The notes beneath the pieces are model-generated. The model was not told the origin of the DNA and did no database searches. It worked only from the letters and a program-made list of their open reading frames with translations. 49,886 nucleotides of DNA, from contig JADLDL010000294.1 of assembly GCA_020846655.1 (NCBI GenBank), positions 1 to 49,886 on the forward strand, given 5' to 3'. Below are positions 34,284-42,456 of this stretch, in pieces. This DNA comes from Saprospiraceae bacterium. GTDB lineage: Bacteria; Bacteroidota; Bacteroidia; Chitinophagales; Saprospiraceae. Position numbers and translations under genes: made by a program. Positions within the stretch are counted from its first letter, which is position 1; every line of letters starts with the position of its first letter.

Positions 34284-36578
34284 TTAATATTTTTGAATCA
34301 GGAAGTGCAAGGGTTCGGCGACCTGCCCATCTTTGATGAGTACCTGATAACTGCCGGCTGGCCGGCCGTTCAGGTCTATGGGATAGCGGCTATTGCCCGA
34401 GCTGATATCCAACGTATGGATCACATTCCCACCGGCGTCCATGAGCATCAGTTGTTCAGGCTGCGGCAGAATCTCACCGGCTTGAGCGCCTCCGTCGACA
34501 GGTGTCCGGTCGATAGACAAGTAGGCCATACCATTGCTGGGATTGGGTGCTATTTTGTAGGGCGTTCGGCTGTTGATGAGTGTGTAATATTGAGTAAACG
34601 TGCCGCAGCCTTCTACCAGGATGGTGATGGTCAGGTTCGCATATGATTTGATGCCAGTGAGCGTGATACAGTCGCCGGTAGGCGACAATATGTATGTGTT
34701 GCCATCAATAGTGACTTGCGCATGGAGGATTTGCACGTCGGAAGAGAAGTAACAGATCGTCACTGTAGAATTTGTGATATACGTGATGCCCTGATTGAGT
34801 GGCGTAGAGCCTTCCGGCAAAACCAAGTGTGGAATAAGAATGGAATTCAGGACGCTGTTTTGGTTATGGATATCGTAAATATCCAGTTGGGGCTCTCCGC
34901 ACTTTTCATATAAAACTTCAAAGGGAGCACAAGGGCCCTCCACGCTGAAACACGTCAGGCCATCTTCGTAACTGATATCAGTAGCCGTTCCGTCCGACAA
35001 CACCGTCAGGTTACAAGTAGTGCCGGGGTCTACACAGACGCACTCGGGTTCTGCCGGCTTGTCGCGTGAGACAACCGAGGTGCCATCGCACTGCGAATAC
35101 ACGGTTGGCTTTTGGGGCGTCAGCCATTTGATCAACGAGAGATTGCTCATCGGGGCCGGATAGCCGAGTTCCGTCCGAATGCCAATACAGCCCTCCGGTT
35201 TGGCGCAGCCTTCAGCATTGTACGTAAAACAGATTTTTTCAGGCCCGCAATCTGTGACCGTACCATAGCCATTGCCTTTAGAAACCACAACACAATTGCT
35301 CAGGTTGGGATCCGGCACCGGTTCGACGTGCTCAACGCCAAATTGTGTACCGTAAAGTCCATTGAGGTTTTCAAAATCAAAATCCAGGCAAATATCTCCC
35401 GCATCGCAAAGATCGAAACACCCGGTAATGGCCACACGTTGGTATGCGCGCTCGCGGATGCTAATTTCCTTAACCTGAAGGGTGGCCGGCAAATCACCAG
35501 GTTCATTACAGAAACCCGCGCCGGGGCAGTCGTCGTCGCCTTCAGGCACGATCCAAACAATGGGTTGAAAGTACCGCTCTTTAATCTGTGGAAACGCAGG
35601 GTTTTCGCGTACTACAGCGTCCGGAATGGTTCCTCCGCATTCAATGATAACGGGGGTTTTATCCGGGTAGTAGTACCGGTAAACCGTGCCGGTGACCACC
35701 CCGTCTACATAAAACATAACTTTATACGGCGTCCATTCGCATCCCACCGTATGCCAGGCGCCATCGGCCATGTACCCACAGTCATACGGGACTTCCTGCG
35801 GATTTTGTTCATTGCAGTTACCGCAGTTGGCAAAACCGCTGCAGTCAATATGATCGACGATATCATCGCAAAAATCGCATCCCGCCATATGGGTGCAGCA
35901 AGGAGCGTCTTGCAGGGATGCTGTAGAACCCTGTGCATTAAATACATTTTGAAGAAACTTGCCGTAATAGGCAATATCCATGATGTCGATTTCATCGTGG
36001 TGCCACATCCAGAAGGCGCTCCATACGTTGTTTTTCAGCGGCATTTTCAGTACAATCTCATAGCGTCCCAAATTATACTTAAACGGCTCTTTCATGTGTA
36101 TGGCGCCGCCGGTAAACACACTTTCCAGGGTTTGCAAACCAGGGGGCAAACAAGGCCAGCCTTGCCCGGGCAAGCCATTGTTAAAGTTAGGAACCGTAAC
36201 CGGTTGATCTTCCTGGCGGGTTGTCAGGTGGAGAATTTTATCGCTGCTGCCCGGACTCACCGGCACCAACTCCACATTATTCGTGACAAAAATATTATCG
36301 CAAGAGGATCCATGAAACGCCCCTTGCAAGGGATCAGATCCGGCCAATCGATCCCAACGAGTGTCGAAAACCGACTCATCGTCAAAATTTTCAATAAAGG
36401 CTTCGTCGTTGGTTTGCCAGTCGGTGCACACCAGCATACCACCTTTTAGTTTTACCAAAGGCCAGTCGGCAAAAGTGGAATAAACCAGGCCTTGGGCCCC
36501 AAGTTGTTGTGTCCAGATCATGCTTCCCAGCAACAACCAGCAGGCAAGCGATCGAATGTGTACTAAAGTACGGCGCAT
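34284..36578 (-). CDS. GH16-like secreted protein with cysteine-rich insertion and T9SS sorting domain
   Basis: 764 residues: signal peptide (about 1-28, ending LGA, then Gln), a GH16/concanavalin-like domain with GRYEIVLKMPLKNNVWSAFW, the active-site stretch HDEIDIMD (195-201), WHTVGCEWTPYKVMFYVDG, and a T9SS type A C-terminal domain (NPSNGMAYLSIDRT, then GRPAGSYQVLIKDGQ). GH16 enzymes normally show E-x-D-x-x-E; here the last residue is Asp201, which may reduce or alter activity. Between 227 and 267 is a cluster of eight Cys (CC, C234, C237, C246, C252, C255, C267). The ATG at 36576-36578 opens the signal; upstream in-frame codons have no signal. A polysaccharide-binding rather than hydrolytic role is possible. 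Confidence 0.8.
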   Translation of the reverse strand: MRRTLVHIRSLACWLLLGSMIWTQQLGAQGLVYSTFADWPLVKLKGGMLVCTDWQTNDEAFIENFDDESVFDTRWDRLAGSDPLQGAFHGSSCDNIFVTNNVELVPVSPGSSDKILHLTTRQEDQPVTVPNFNNGLPGQGWPCLPPGLQTLESVFTGGAIHMKEPFKYNLGRYEIVLKMPLKNNVWSAFWMWHHDEIDIMDIAYYGKFLQNVFNAQGSTASLQDAPCCTHMAGCDFCDDIVDHIDCSGFANCGNCNEQNPQEVPYDCGYMADGAWHTVGCEWTPYKVMFYVDGVVTGTVYRYYYPDKTPVIIECGGTIPDAVVRENPAFPQIKERYFQPIVWIVPEGDDDCPGAGFCNEPGDLPATLQVKEISIRERAYQRVAITGCFDLCDAGDICLDFDFENLNGLYGTQFGVEHVEPVPDPNLSNCVVVSKGNGYGTVTDCGPEKICFTYNAEGCAKPEGCIGIRTELGYPAPMSNLSLIKWLTPQKPTVYSQCDGTSVVSRDKPAEPECVCVDPGTTCNLTVLSDGTATDISYEDGLTCFSVEGPCAPFEVLYEKCGEPQLDIYDIHNQNSVLNSILIPHLVLPEGSTPLNQGITYITNSTVTICYFSSDVQILHAQVTIDGNTYILSPTGDCITLTGIKSYANLTITILVEGCGTFTQYYTLINSRTPYKIAPNPSNGMAYLSIDRTPVDGGAQAGEILPQPEQLMLMDAGGNVIHTLDISSGNSRYPIDLNGRPAGSYQVLIKDGQVAEPLHFLIQKY

Positions 36579-36948
36579 AAAGTATAAGGTTTGGTGAGTA
36601 AACGTGCGGGGCACTACTGCCCCTTTTCTTCACCAAACATAGGCCCACACGCATTCGCCAAACGATAACACTTGCGCCCCCCAGTTCGGACTTTAGACGG
36701 CCAGAAGGCCATTCGCTCGCAGCGCCATTGCCCAAACAGGCCTCATTCCCAAGCCTTGCATAACCCGGTATTCCTGTTCGTAAGCCGCAAAACCAGACAA
36801 AGGCTTACTCGCGCACGCTCCATTCTGCGTCGGTAGCCGCACAACTGTGTCTCCTCAAAGCATAACATATTTAAAGGTCAATTCCGAAAACCCCAACGCA
36901 GCAAAGGCACAGAAATAAATGGCCTCCGGTTCAACACCTGCTCTGGCC
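36579..36948. other. 370-bp gap: promoter side of the GH16-like gene, otherwise featureless
   Basis: The part near the GH16-like gene holds its promoter and a leader hairpin, GGGGCA-CTAC-TGCCCC (36608-36623). The remaining roughly 280 bp (36665-36948) has no open frame longer than about 20 codons with a sensible start, no repeat and no terminator that I can see. Confidence 0.55.
36634..36662 (-). promoter_or_regulatory. Probable Bacteroidota promoter of the GH16-like gene
   Basis: On the minus strand TTTG (complement of 36659-36662) lies 17 bp before TATGTTTG (complement of 36634-36641), an exact TAnnTTTG -7 box. The spacer is slightly shorter than usual. Transcription would start about 50 bp upstream of the ATG. 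Confidence 0.5.
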
Positions 36949-37215
36949 TCATGTTTTGCGTACCCGGTATAAACCCGGCACACCCATCATACCAGCCACA
37001 TCGCCTGCAGCAACAGCCAACCGCACGCCTTGGCCATCAAAAGAATACCGCCGGCCAGTGCTGGCGCCCAGTACGGTGAGGCGCTTCTCGCCCCGGTATT
37101 CAAAAAAGATATCTACCGCCGGCGGGTATGGCTCCGCCTGCACAGACTGGGTATTTGTTGTTTCCTGGGTGAAGACACCCCGGAAGGTATTTCGTTTATT
37201 TCCACAGCAACTCAT
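36949..37215 (-). CDS. Conserved small protein, unknown, 88 residues
   Basis: Starts MSCCGNKRNTFRGVF, has a polar Gln/Pro-rich middle and then a compact beta-like domain, VDIFFEYRGEKRLTVLGAS followed by TGRRYSFDGQGVRLAVAAGD. The TGRRYxF pattern with a following hydrophobic/acidic alternation recalls small adaptor proteins of phage and tail-like gene clusters, but that is only a resemblance. Three Cys and basic residues lie at the N-terminus. It is 27 bp downstream of the DUF1360-like gene on the same strand and is probably the last gene of that unit. Confidence 0.65.
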   Translation of the reverse strand: MSCCGNKRNTFRGVFTQETTNTQSVQAEPYPPAVDIFFEYRGEKRLTVLGASTGRRYSFDGQGVRLAVAAGDVAGMMGVPGLYRVRKT

Positions 37216-37242
37216 GGGTACATTTTTTTTGAAACAAGAGAG

Positions 37243-37548
37243 TTATTCTTCAAAATAGGTGGCGCCTGGAGCCGTCCGTTCGGTAGCCCGTTCCAACAGG
37301 CATGCCAGGCCCGATAGCGCCCACCAGAGCAACAAGGTGTTTTTCCAACCGCTGCCCAGGGCCAGGGCAAAAAAAAGGGCTATCCATACGCTCAGGCAAT
37401 AAAAGCAGTCCATCAACTTGCCGGCGACACTCTGCCCAAGTCCTTGGCGCAAGCGAAAAACCAGGTCAAAGGGCCCGTCTTCCTGAGACAGCAGGTGCGT
37501 GATCCGCCAGACGGCCAGTGAGGCCAGCAAAAACTCAAACCAATCCAT
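37243..37548 (-). CDS. DUF1360-like small membrane protein
   Basis: 101 residues with three hydrophobic segments (about 3-16, 45-61 and 66-82). The family-like core is GPFDLVFRLRQGLGQSVAG followed by LMDCFYCLSVWIALFFALAL, including a CxxC-type pair (CFYC). The ATG at 37546-37548 gives MDWFEFLLASLAVWRITHLL, whose start is typical; a longer frame 20 codons upstream is less likely. Function unknown. It sits 69 bp after the 753-residue protein and 27 bp before the 88-residue protein in the same direction, so the three probably form an operon. Confidence 0.65.
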   Translation of the reverse strand: MDWFEFLLASLAVWRITHLLSQEDGPFDLVFRLRQGLGQSVAGKLMDCFYCLSVWIALFFALALGSGWKNTLLLWWALSGLACLLERATERTAPGATYFEE

Positions 37549-37617
37549 CTGTGGGAGTCTAAAAAATGATAAAAACGGCTGCACAGGCGAGCTGTGCAGC
37601 CGAATCACGTGTGCTTT

Positions 37618-39879
37618 TTATTTGCGCAAAATACCAAACGAATGGTACGCCCGGTAGAGCCCCTCGAACGCATCGTTGTAGCCGTTGGTTGCCCGCCGGC
37701 TTGCCGTGAGCGCGATGCTGAACGCGGCATATTCCTCGGTGTTTTTCAGCCAGCCGTCTTCCGCAGCATCGGGCTGCACATCCAGGTCGACATAGCCAAT
37801 CGTACTGAAATCTTCCAGCGTACCCGTGTAGCCCGGGCAATTGTTGGCCAGGGTATTCGTGGCTTTGGTTTTGTCCAGCAAGATTCCCGTCGGCAGCGTG
37901 CCTACCAGGGTAGCGGGTGCGTCGATGTGGAGTTGAATGGGGCTCGGGCAGCGGTCGAAATGGAGTTGGTACTGGTTGACAAAACCATCCACGTCGTTGG
38001 CTTTAAATTGAATGCGCAGCGGCGTGCGCATTTCACCGGCGGCCATTTTGTACAAACCACAACCCACGTATTCAATCGGATTCAAGAAACCAACCGTGCC
38101 CAGGCCAAAATTCAAGGACGTATTGTCGATGTACAACGCGATCAGGTCGGTAGCATTGGGCACCGGCTTGCCGGCAGCATCGTAACTATCCACCCGGAAA
38201 TACACCGTACCGGGGGCACGGTCCTGGTAAATGGCGGTGTTGAGCCGCAGGTACCGGTCGAGGTTGGCAAACTGCCAGGGAATATTATCCAGGTAGGCTT
38301 CCGCCTGAATGTTGGTGTAGGCCAGCGTCGGCGCTGCCGGGTTGCCGTCTACCTCCAGGGGTACGCTGAACGGCCCCACCAGATTCGGAACGTTGCCCGG
38401 GAATTTCGGGTGGTGATAACTTTCCGTCACATAGGACCAGTTTGCATCGGTCGGCTTTTTGTAGCGGATCGTGTAGTGGCGAATCACCGGGTCGCCGGCT
38501 TTACGGGCGGTGTTGAACAAGCAGCCGCGCAGGTCGATGGTACCTGCCCAGCAGGCGCAATCCACCTTGAAACCCGCCAAATTGGCCAGGTTGGTCACCG
38601 AAACAATTCCCTCTGCGGACAAGTTGCTGTTCGGACCCGAGCGAGCCGGAGGGGGTATGGAGGCCGCCGTATTTTGGGCGCCATCCACGAACACATTGCC
38701 CAGGCTCCCAATCAAATTGCCGTTGAAGCAGTACGACGCCGGCCGCACTTTGGACTTCGGCAAGCAGATGTTGATCCGTTTGAGTTGCGGCACGTTGAAA
38801 TGCGGCGCGCTTTCGTACACCACCTGGAAGGAAGGCACCAACTCGACCACTTTCACAATAAGGTCGGGCCGGATTTGCACCAGTATATTTTCGCCAATGG
38901 CTTTGTCGCTGAAGGCTTCATCCAGTGCATCGGCAAAATCCCGGCGGTACCGGAAAATGTAGTTGCCAAACATATCGGTGACCGCTGCGCCCAAAGGCTC
39001 GTGCGTGCCAGTGCCGGTGTATGGGTTGCCCGCCAGTTCGGCAGCCGTGCGGTCGTATTCCTCAAAACGAAGGGTAATGTTGGAGGCCGCTTCCGTATGA
39101 CAGCGGAAAGGCAATGCGCTGATCGATTTGGCCAGGTCGAGCCGGTTGAAATCGAGTTTCAGGCTGGATGCCACATCGGCGGTCACCACCTGGTCAAAGA
39201 CCAGGTTATCGGCTTCTCCGGCAGGCGCTGCCGATTTTTTGCCAGCGGCCAGTTCCGCCGTTTCGAGCCGGGTATACAAAGCCGCTTGTTTGGGCGGTAT
39301 CTGAATATCGCTGAGCAGGTTGATCACCAGGGGTTTAAAATACGGTTCCGGATCCGGATCGGGCGGAAATGGGGGGCGGGGGATCGGAATACGTTCCGGA
39401 TACAATTTTTCGATAGCGGCTTTCAGTCGAGGAATCTTGAGCGCTTCCAGCAAGCCTTCGTAGCGGTCTATGACCACTAGCTTCGGGAAACAGGGATTCC
39501 AAAAGCAAATACCGCTGTACAACGACACATTGCCATACACCAGGTGCTCTGTAGCCGTGGCCGGCGTGGAACAACTGAGTATCAGATCGTCAAAATCGGC
39601 GTCGCCACCAGCATCATTGGAATGAATCTCGAACACATAGTTCGACCCGATTTTTTGTGGAAATTTCAACTGGGTGCTCGACAGTTGAAAACCCGCGCCG
39701 GCATCGTGCTGGATAAAGATCGACCAATGGTTGCCGGTCACGGCCACCGCCGGGGTGGCCACCGCGGCGGCATACACGCCGTTGCCGGAAGCGGCGCCTG
39801 TAATGATAAATCGTTGAGGAAAGGAAGCGTTTTTGGACTTGACACGCACAGTCCAGTTACCTTGCATAGAGATCTGCAT
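37618..39879 (-). CDS. Large protein of unknown function, 753 residues
   Basis: Not recognised. It has no signal peptide or membrane segment. The first 105 residues form a compact beta domain starting MQISMQGNWTVRVKSKNASF and ending SNDAGGDADFDDLILSCST, an acidic, possibly calcium-binding stretch. A Pro-rich linker (PRPPFPPDPDPEP, about 167-179) follows, then a large mixed region with CFNGNLIGSLG, CACWAGTIDLRGC and several strand-rich segments that resemble beta-sandwich repeats near the C-terminus. It is the first gene of a likely three-gene unit with the DUF1360-like and 88-residue genes. Base composition matches the neighbours. Confidence 0.75.
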   Translation of the reverse strand: MQISMQGNWTVRVKSKNASFPQRFIITGAASGNGVYAAAVATPAVAVTGNHWSIFIQHDAGAGFQLSSTQLKFPQKIGSNYVFEIHSNDAGGDADFDDLILSCSTPATATEHLVYGNVSLYSGICFWNPCFPKLVVIDRYEGLLEALKIPRLKAAIEKLYPERIPIPRPPFPPDPDPEPYFKPLVINLLSDIQIPPKQAALYTRLETAELAAGKKSAAPAGEADNLVFDQVVTADVASSLKLDFNRLDLAKSISALPFRCHTEAASNITLRFEEYDRTAAELAGNPYTGTGTHEPLGAAVTDMFGNYIFRYRRDFADALDEAFSDKAIGENILVQIRPDLIVKVVELVPSFQVVYESAPHFNVPQLKRINICLPKSKVRPASYCFNGNLIGSLGNVFVDGAQNTAASIPPPARSGPNSNLSAEGIVSVTNLANLAGFKVDCACWAGTIDLRGCLFNTARKAGDPVIRHYTIRYKKPTDANWSYVTESYHHPKFPGNVPNLVGPFSVPLEVDGNPAAPTLAYTNIQAEAYLDNIPWQFANLDRYLRLNTAIYQDRAPGTVYFRVDSYDAAGKPVPNATDLIALYIDNTSLNFGLGTVGFLNPIEYVGCGLYKMAAGEMRTPLRIQFKANDVDGFVNQYQLHFDRCPSPIQLHIDAPATLVGTLPTGILLDKTKATNTLANNCPGYTGTLEDFSTIGYVDLDVQPDAAEDGWLKNTEEYAAFSIALTASRRATNGYNDAFEGLYRAYHSFGILRK

Positions 39880-40057
39880 GGCTCATTTGTTTTAAGGGTG
39901 AATTGAGTAAATCTGCTGCAAAGAAGTGCCCGCTCCGGCATGGTTGTCAATGCCCAAAGCAATTCTTTACCCAGGTTTAAGTATGCCTTAAGTGAAAAAT
40001 AAGTGGCGGCCCAAGCAATATGGCCCTGGGCGGCACAGCGGGTATTCGTGCGCCGGT

Positions 40058-41785
40058 TTACCTCGGCACCTTACCCTGCGCCGAATACACAAGCCGCCCG
40101 CCCAACATCGTCCACAACACTTGCGTTTGCCGCAATTCGGCGGCCGAAACCCGCAACACGTCGCGATCGACAAGCACCAAATCGGCTTGTTTGCCCACCG
40201 CCAGGGAACCGATGCGGTCATCCTGGTGCATGGCCCTGGCCGCTTCGATGGTATAAGCGTACAGCATGGCCTTCCGGGGCAGGCGCTCTTTTTTGTTTAA
40301 AACAATGTCGTTTTCACCCCGCCGCGTCTCGGCTACAACCATCGCCTCAAAAGGATTCGGCGAGGACACCGACCAATCGCTCGCGCCGGCAATCACCGCC
40401 CCGGCGCGCCGCATGGAGTTGGCCGGATATTGGTACCCGTACAACTCCGGATCAAGGTAAGGCTCCACCAATTTTGTGTAACCGGTATCAGCCACGGCCC
40501 ATAACAGTTGGAAGGAAGCGATCACACCCAGTTGCCGGAACCGGGGAAAATCGGCCGGCTGCACAAACTGGAGGTGGGTGATGCTGTGTGGCAAGCCACT
40601 GTTGCCGTTGGTGCTGCGCACCTGTTCGAAGCCGTTGAGCGTTTCGGTGACGGCCCGGTCGCCGATGGCGTGCACGTGCACCATCAGTCCGGCACGGTCG
40701 GCTGCCACCGCCAGGGCGGCAAAGTGTTCGGGGGCAAATAACAAATCGCCGAGTTGGCCCGAGTTGCGGTAGGGCCGCGAAAGCGCGGCCGTTTGGCCGG
40801 GGTATTCGACCACGCCGTCGGCAAAAATTTTTATCCCGGAAATCGTCAGATCCGGTATCCCTGCAAATTGCTGTTGCATGGACCGCACGTATTCGAGGGC
40901 AGCCACTGGGGTCGAATCGGCTTTTACAGCCAAAAAAGCCGCTACATGGGCCGTCAATTCCCCGGCGCCGGCCAGTTGGTGGTACACGGGCAAAAAGTCA
41001 TTGGTCACCGGGTCCAGCCAGGCCGTCAGACCAAAGCCATTGCAATACCGGATAGCGGCCCGGCCGGCCTCCAGTTTTTTTTCATCCGACATCGGCGGCA
41101 CCAGCGGACTTACCCGCGCAAAAGCCGCTTCCCGGATCAGGCCGTTGGGCTCAAAATCCGCCGCGTGCCCATACCATTGTTGCTCGCCGGCCGGCAAGCC
41201 CCGGATAAAACCGGCGTCGATACCAGCCTTTCCCAGCATGGCCTGGTTCAGCCAGCCGGTGTGGTAGTCCATGCCTACCAGCAACAGAGGCAGGCCGGCA
41301 AAGGCGCCGGTATCAAACTGTTGCGCCAGGGCGCCGGGATCGGTCCAATAGGCCAGGTTGAGCCCTGTGACCATCAGCACATCGCCGTAGCAGGCTTTGC
41401 CGTTGGCGCGGGATTCGGCAACAAAAGCGGCCAGCTCCGGCAGGGAGAGCAGGCGGTCGGCCAGGTCGGCGGTCAGGAGGGTTTGCCCGCCGTCGACGGC
41501 ATGGATATGGCTGTCGATGAGCCCGGGCAGGAGGCATTTTCCGTGCAGGTCGACCAGTTCTGCGGGTTTCCCCAGCCTGCGCAGGAGCCGGCGTTTGCGG
41601 CCCAGGGCTACGATCGTGTCGCCCCGGATGGCTATTGCTTGCACCAGCGGGCGTTTCCGCTCGGCGGTAAAAATTTTTCCATTGTAAAAAATGCGCAGCG
41701 CGCGGGCCGGGTCGGCCGGCGATTGGGCCAGTATTTTTTGGCCAACACAAAACAGGAGCAGAACAAAAAAGCAGCGCATCGGCAT
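40058..41785 (-). CDS. Exported amidohydrolase of the YtcJ / amidohydrolase 3 family
   Basis: 575 residues. The signal peptide MPMRCFFVLLLFCVGQKILA is followed by Gln, so the enzyme is periplasmic or outer-membrane associated. The metal site is LPGLIDSHIHAVDGG (HxH at 93/95), with later VHVHAIGDRAV, SITHLQFV and the catalytic Asp in GASDWSVSSPNPF. The C-terminal GSLAVGKQADLVLVD is the usual closing motif. Family members hydrolyse amides, with substrates rarely known. It has an alternative ATG two codons downstream. It is divergent from the blaI-like gene, and the nearest operator there is 134 bp upstream of its start, so it might share control. Confidence 0.88.
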   Translation of the reverse strand: MPMRCFFVLLLFCVGQKILAQSPADPARALRIFYNGKIFTAERKRPLVQAIAIRGDTIVALGRKRRLLRRLGKPAELVDLHGKCLLPGLIDSHIHAVDGGQTLLTADLADRLLSLPELAAFVAESRANGKACYGDVLMVTGLNLAYWTDPGALAQQFDTGAFAGLPLLLVGMDYHTGWLNQAMLGKAGIDAGFIRGLPAGEQQWYGHAADFEPNGLIREAAFARVSPLVPPMSDEKKLEAGRAAIRYCNGFGLTAWLDPVTNDFLPVYHQLAGAGELTAHVAAFLAVKADSTPVAALEYVRSMQQQFAGIPDLTISGIKIFADGVVEYPGQTAALSRPYRNSGQLGDLLFAPEHFAALAVAADRAGLMVHVHAIGDRAVTETLNGFEQVRSTNGNSGLPHSITHLQFVQPADFPRFRQLGVIASFQLLWAVADTGYTKLVEPYLDPELYGYQYPANSMRRAGAVIAGASDWSVSSPNPFEAMVVAETRRGENDIVLNKKERLPRKAMLYAYTIEAARAMHQDDRIGSLAVGKQADLVLVDRDVLRVSAAELRQTQVLWTMLGGRLVYSAQGKVPR

Positions 41786-41918
41786 ATTGAGTTGCGTTGT
41801 TTGGACGGAGCAAGAGAAGGCAAGGTGCAGAAATGCCTAAGCAGGCGGCCGCGCAAAATAAGGTCGCGAAGGCCTTCTCAGAGCATTCAGCAAAGGTTTT
41901 TTAAAATAATTGCCACCG

Positions 41919-41936
41919 CTACGATAAAAATCGTAG
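41919..41936. promoter_or_regulatory. BlaI-type operator, copy 1
   Basis: Perfect palindrome CTACGAT-AAAA-ATCGTAG. Its centre is 31 bp, about three helical turns, from copy 2, which places both on the same face of the DNA. It lies just upstream of the -33 box of the blaI-like promoter. Confidence 0.8.
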
Positions 41937-41942
41937 CAAAAA

Positions 41943-41975
41943 TTTGCATCTACGATTTTTATCGTAGTACCTTTG
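41943..41975 (+). promoter_or_regulatory. Promoter of the blaI-M56 operon
   Basis: TTTG at 41943-41946 and an exact -7 box TACCTTTG at 41968-41975 with a 21-bp spacer, the Bacteroidota sigma-A consensus. Operator copy 2 (41950-41967) fits inside the spacer, so a bound repressor would block RNA polymerase. The start is predicted about 60-65 bp upstream of the ATG. Confidence 0.8.
41950..41967. promoter_or_regulatory. BlaI-type operator, copy 2, inside the promoter spacer
   Basis: Perfect palindrome CTACGAT-TTTT-ATCGTAG occupying the spacer between the -33 and -7 boxes. It differs from copy 1 only by swapping the central AAAA for TTTT, which is the same sequence read from the other strand. Confidence 0.85.
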
Positions 41976-42021
41976 GGTTCCAGAAAGCAGGGCTGCAGCG
42001 CTGCTTTTTTTATACACTTGC

Positions 42022-42039
42022 CTACGATAAAAATCGTAC
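42022..42039. promoter_or_regulatory. BlaI-type operator, copy 3, before the ATG
   Basis: CTACGAT-AAAA-ATCGTAC, one base from perfect (last G is C). It ends six bases before the blaI-like ATG and lies about 72 bp from copy 2, close to seven helical turns. Confidence 0.75.
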
Positions 42040-42045
42040 TACTTT

Positions 42046-42453
42046 ATGAGCGAAGAACGCCAGATTCCCGTACCCACCGATGCCGAGTTGGAAATTCTCC
42101 AGGTGCTTTGGCACAAGCACCCCGAGTCGGTCCGCTACATCAACGAGAGCATCAACCAGCGGCGGCCGCCGGAACAGCAGGTGGGCTACACTACCACCCT
42201 CAAGCAAATGCAGGTGATGCTCGACAAAGGCCTGCTGCTGCGCGAGGTCGTGGAGCGCAACCACCTGTACAGCCCGGCCCTGAGCCGGGAGATCACCCAG
42301 GTGCAGGTGGTACGCGACCTGGCCGACCTGGCTTTCGACGGTTCAGCTTCGTCGTTGGTGTTGCGGGTACTTGGCAGCGGCCAAACGACGCCGGAAGAAT
42401 TGGAAGAAATCAAAGCCCTGATCCGGCAAATTGAAGCACAACAACACGATTAA
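42046..42453 (+). CDS. BlaI/MecI/CopY-family transcriptional repressor
   Basis: 135-residue winged-helix repressor: LEILQVLWHKHPESVRYINESI and TTTLKQMQVMLDKGLLLREV are the family helices (recognition helix GYTTTLKQMQVML), followed by a C-terminal dimerisation region from about 80. BlaI proteins are inactivated by proteolysis when their M56 partner senses a signal. The partner gene begins three bases after the stop, giving a classical pair. Three palindromic operators precede the gene, so it should repress itself and the M56 gene. The short linker WHKHPESVRYINES is normal for the family. Confidence 0.93.
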   Translation: MSEERQIPVPTDAELEILQVLWHKHPESVRYINESINQRRPPEQQVGYTTTLKQMQVMLDKGLLLREVVERNHLYSPALSREITQVQVVRDLADLAFDGSASSLVLRVLGSGQTTPEELEEIKALIRQIEAQQHD

Positions 42454-42456
42454 GCT

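Noticed and set aside
35112-36449. Plus-strand open frame of 445 codons opposite the GH16-like gene
   Set aside because: The minus-strand gene has a signal peptide, GH16 motifs and a sorting domain; the plus-strand translation shows no family features.
37594-39480. Plus-strand open frame of 628 codons opposite the 753-residue protein
   Set aside because: Both strands are open because of GC-rich codon bias. The minus-strand frame is longer, co-directional with its neighbours and has ordered domains; the plus-strand one is Arg/Gly/His-rich.
40754-42049. Plus-strand open frame of 431 codons opposite the amidohydrolase and through the operators
   Set aside because: Antisense to a clear enzyme gene and it would read through the promoter and operators of the blaI-like gene.
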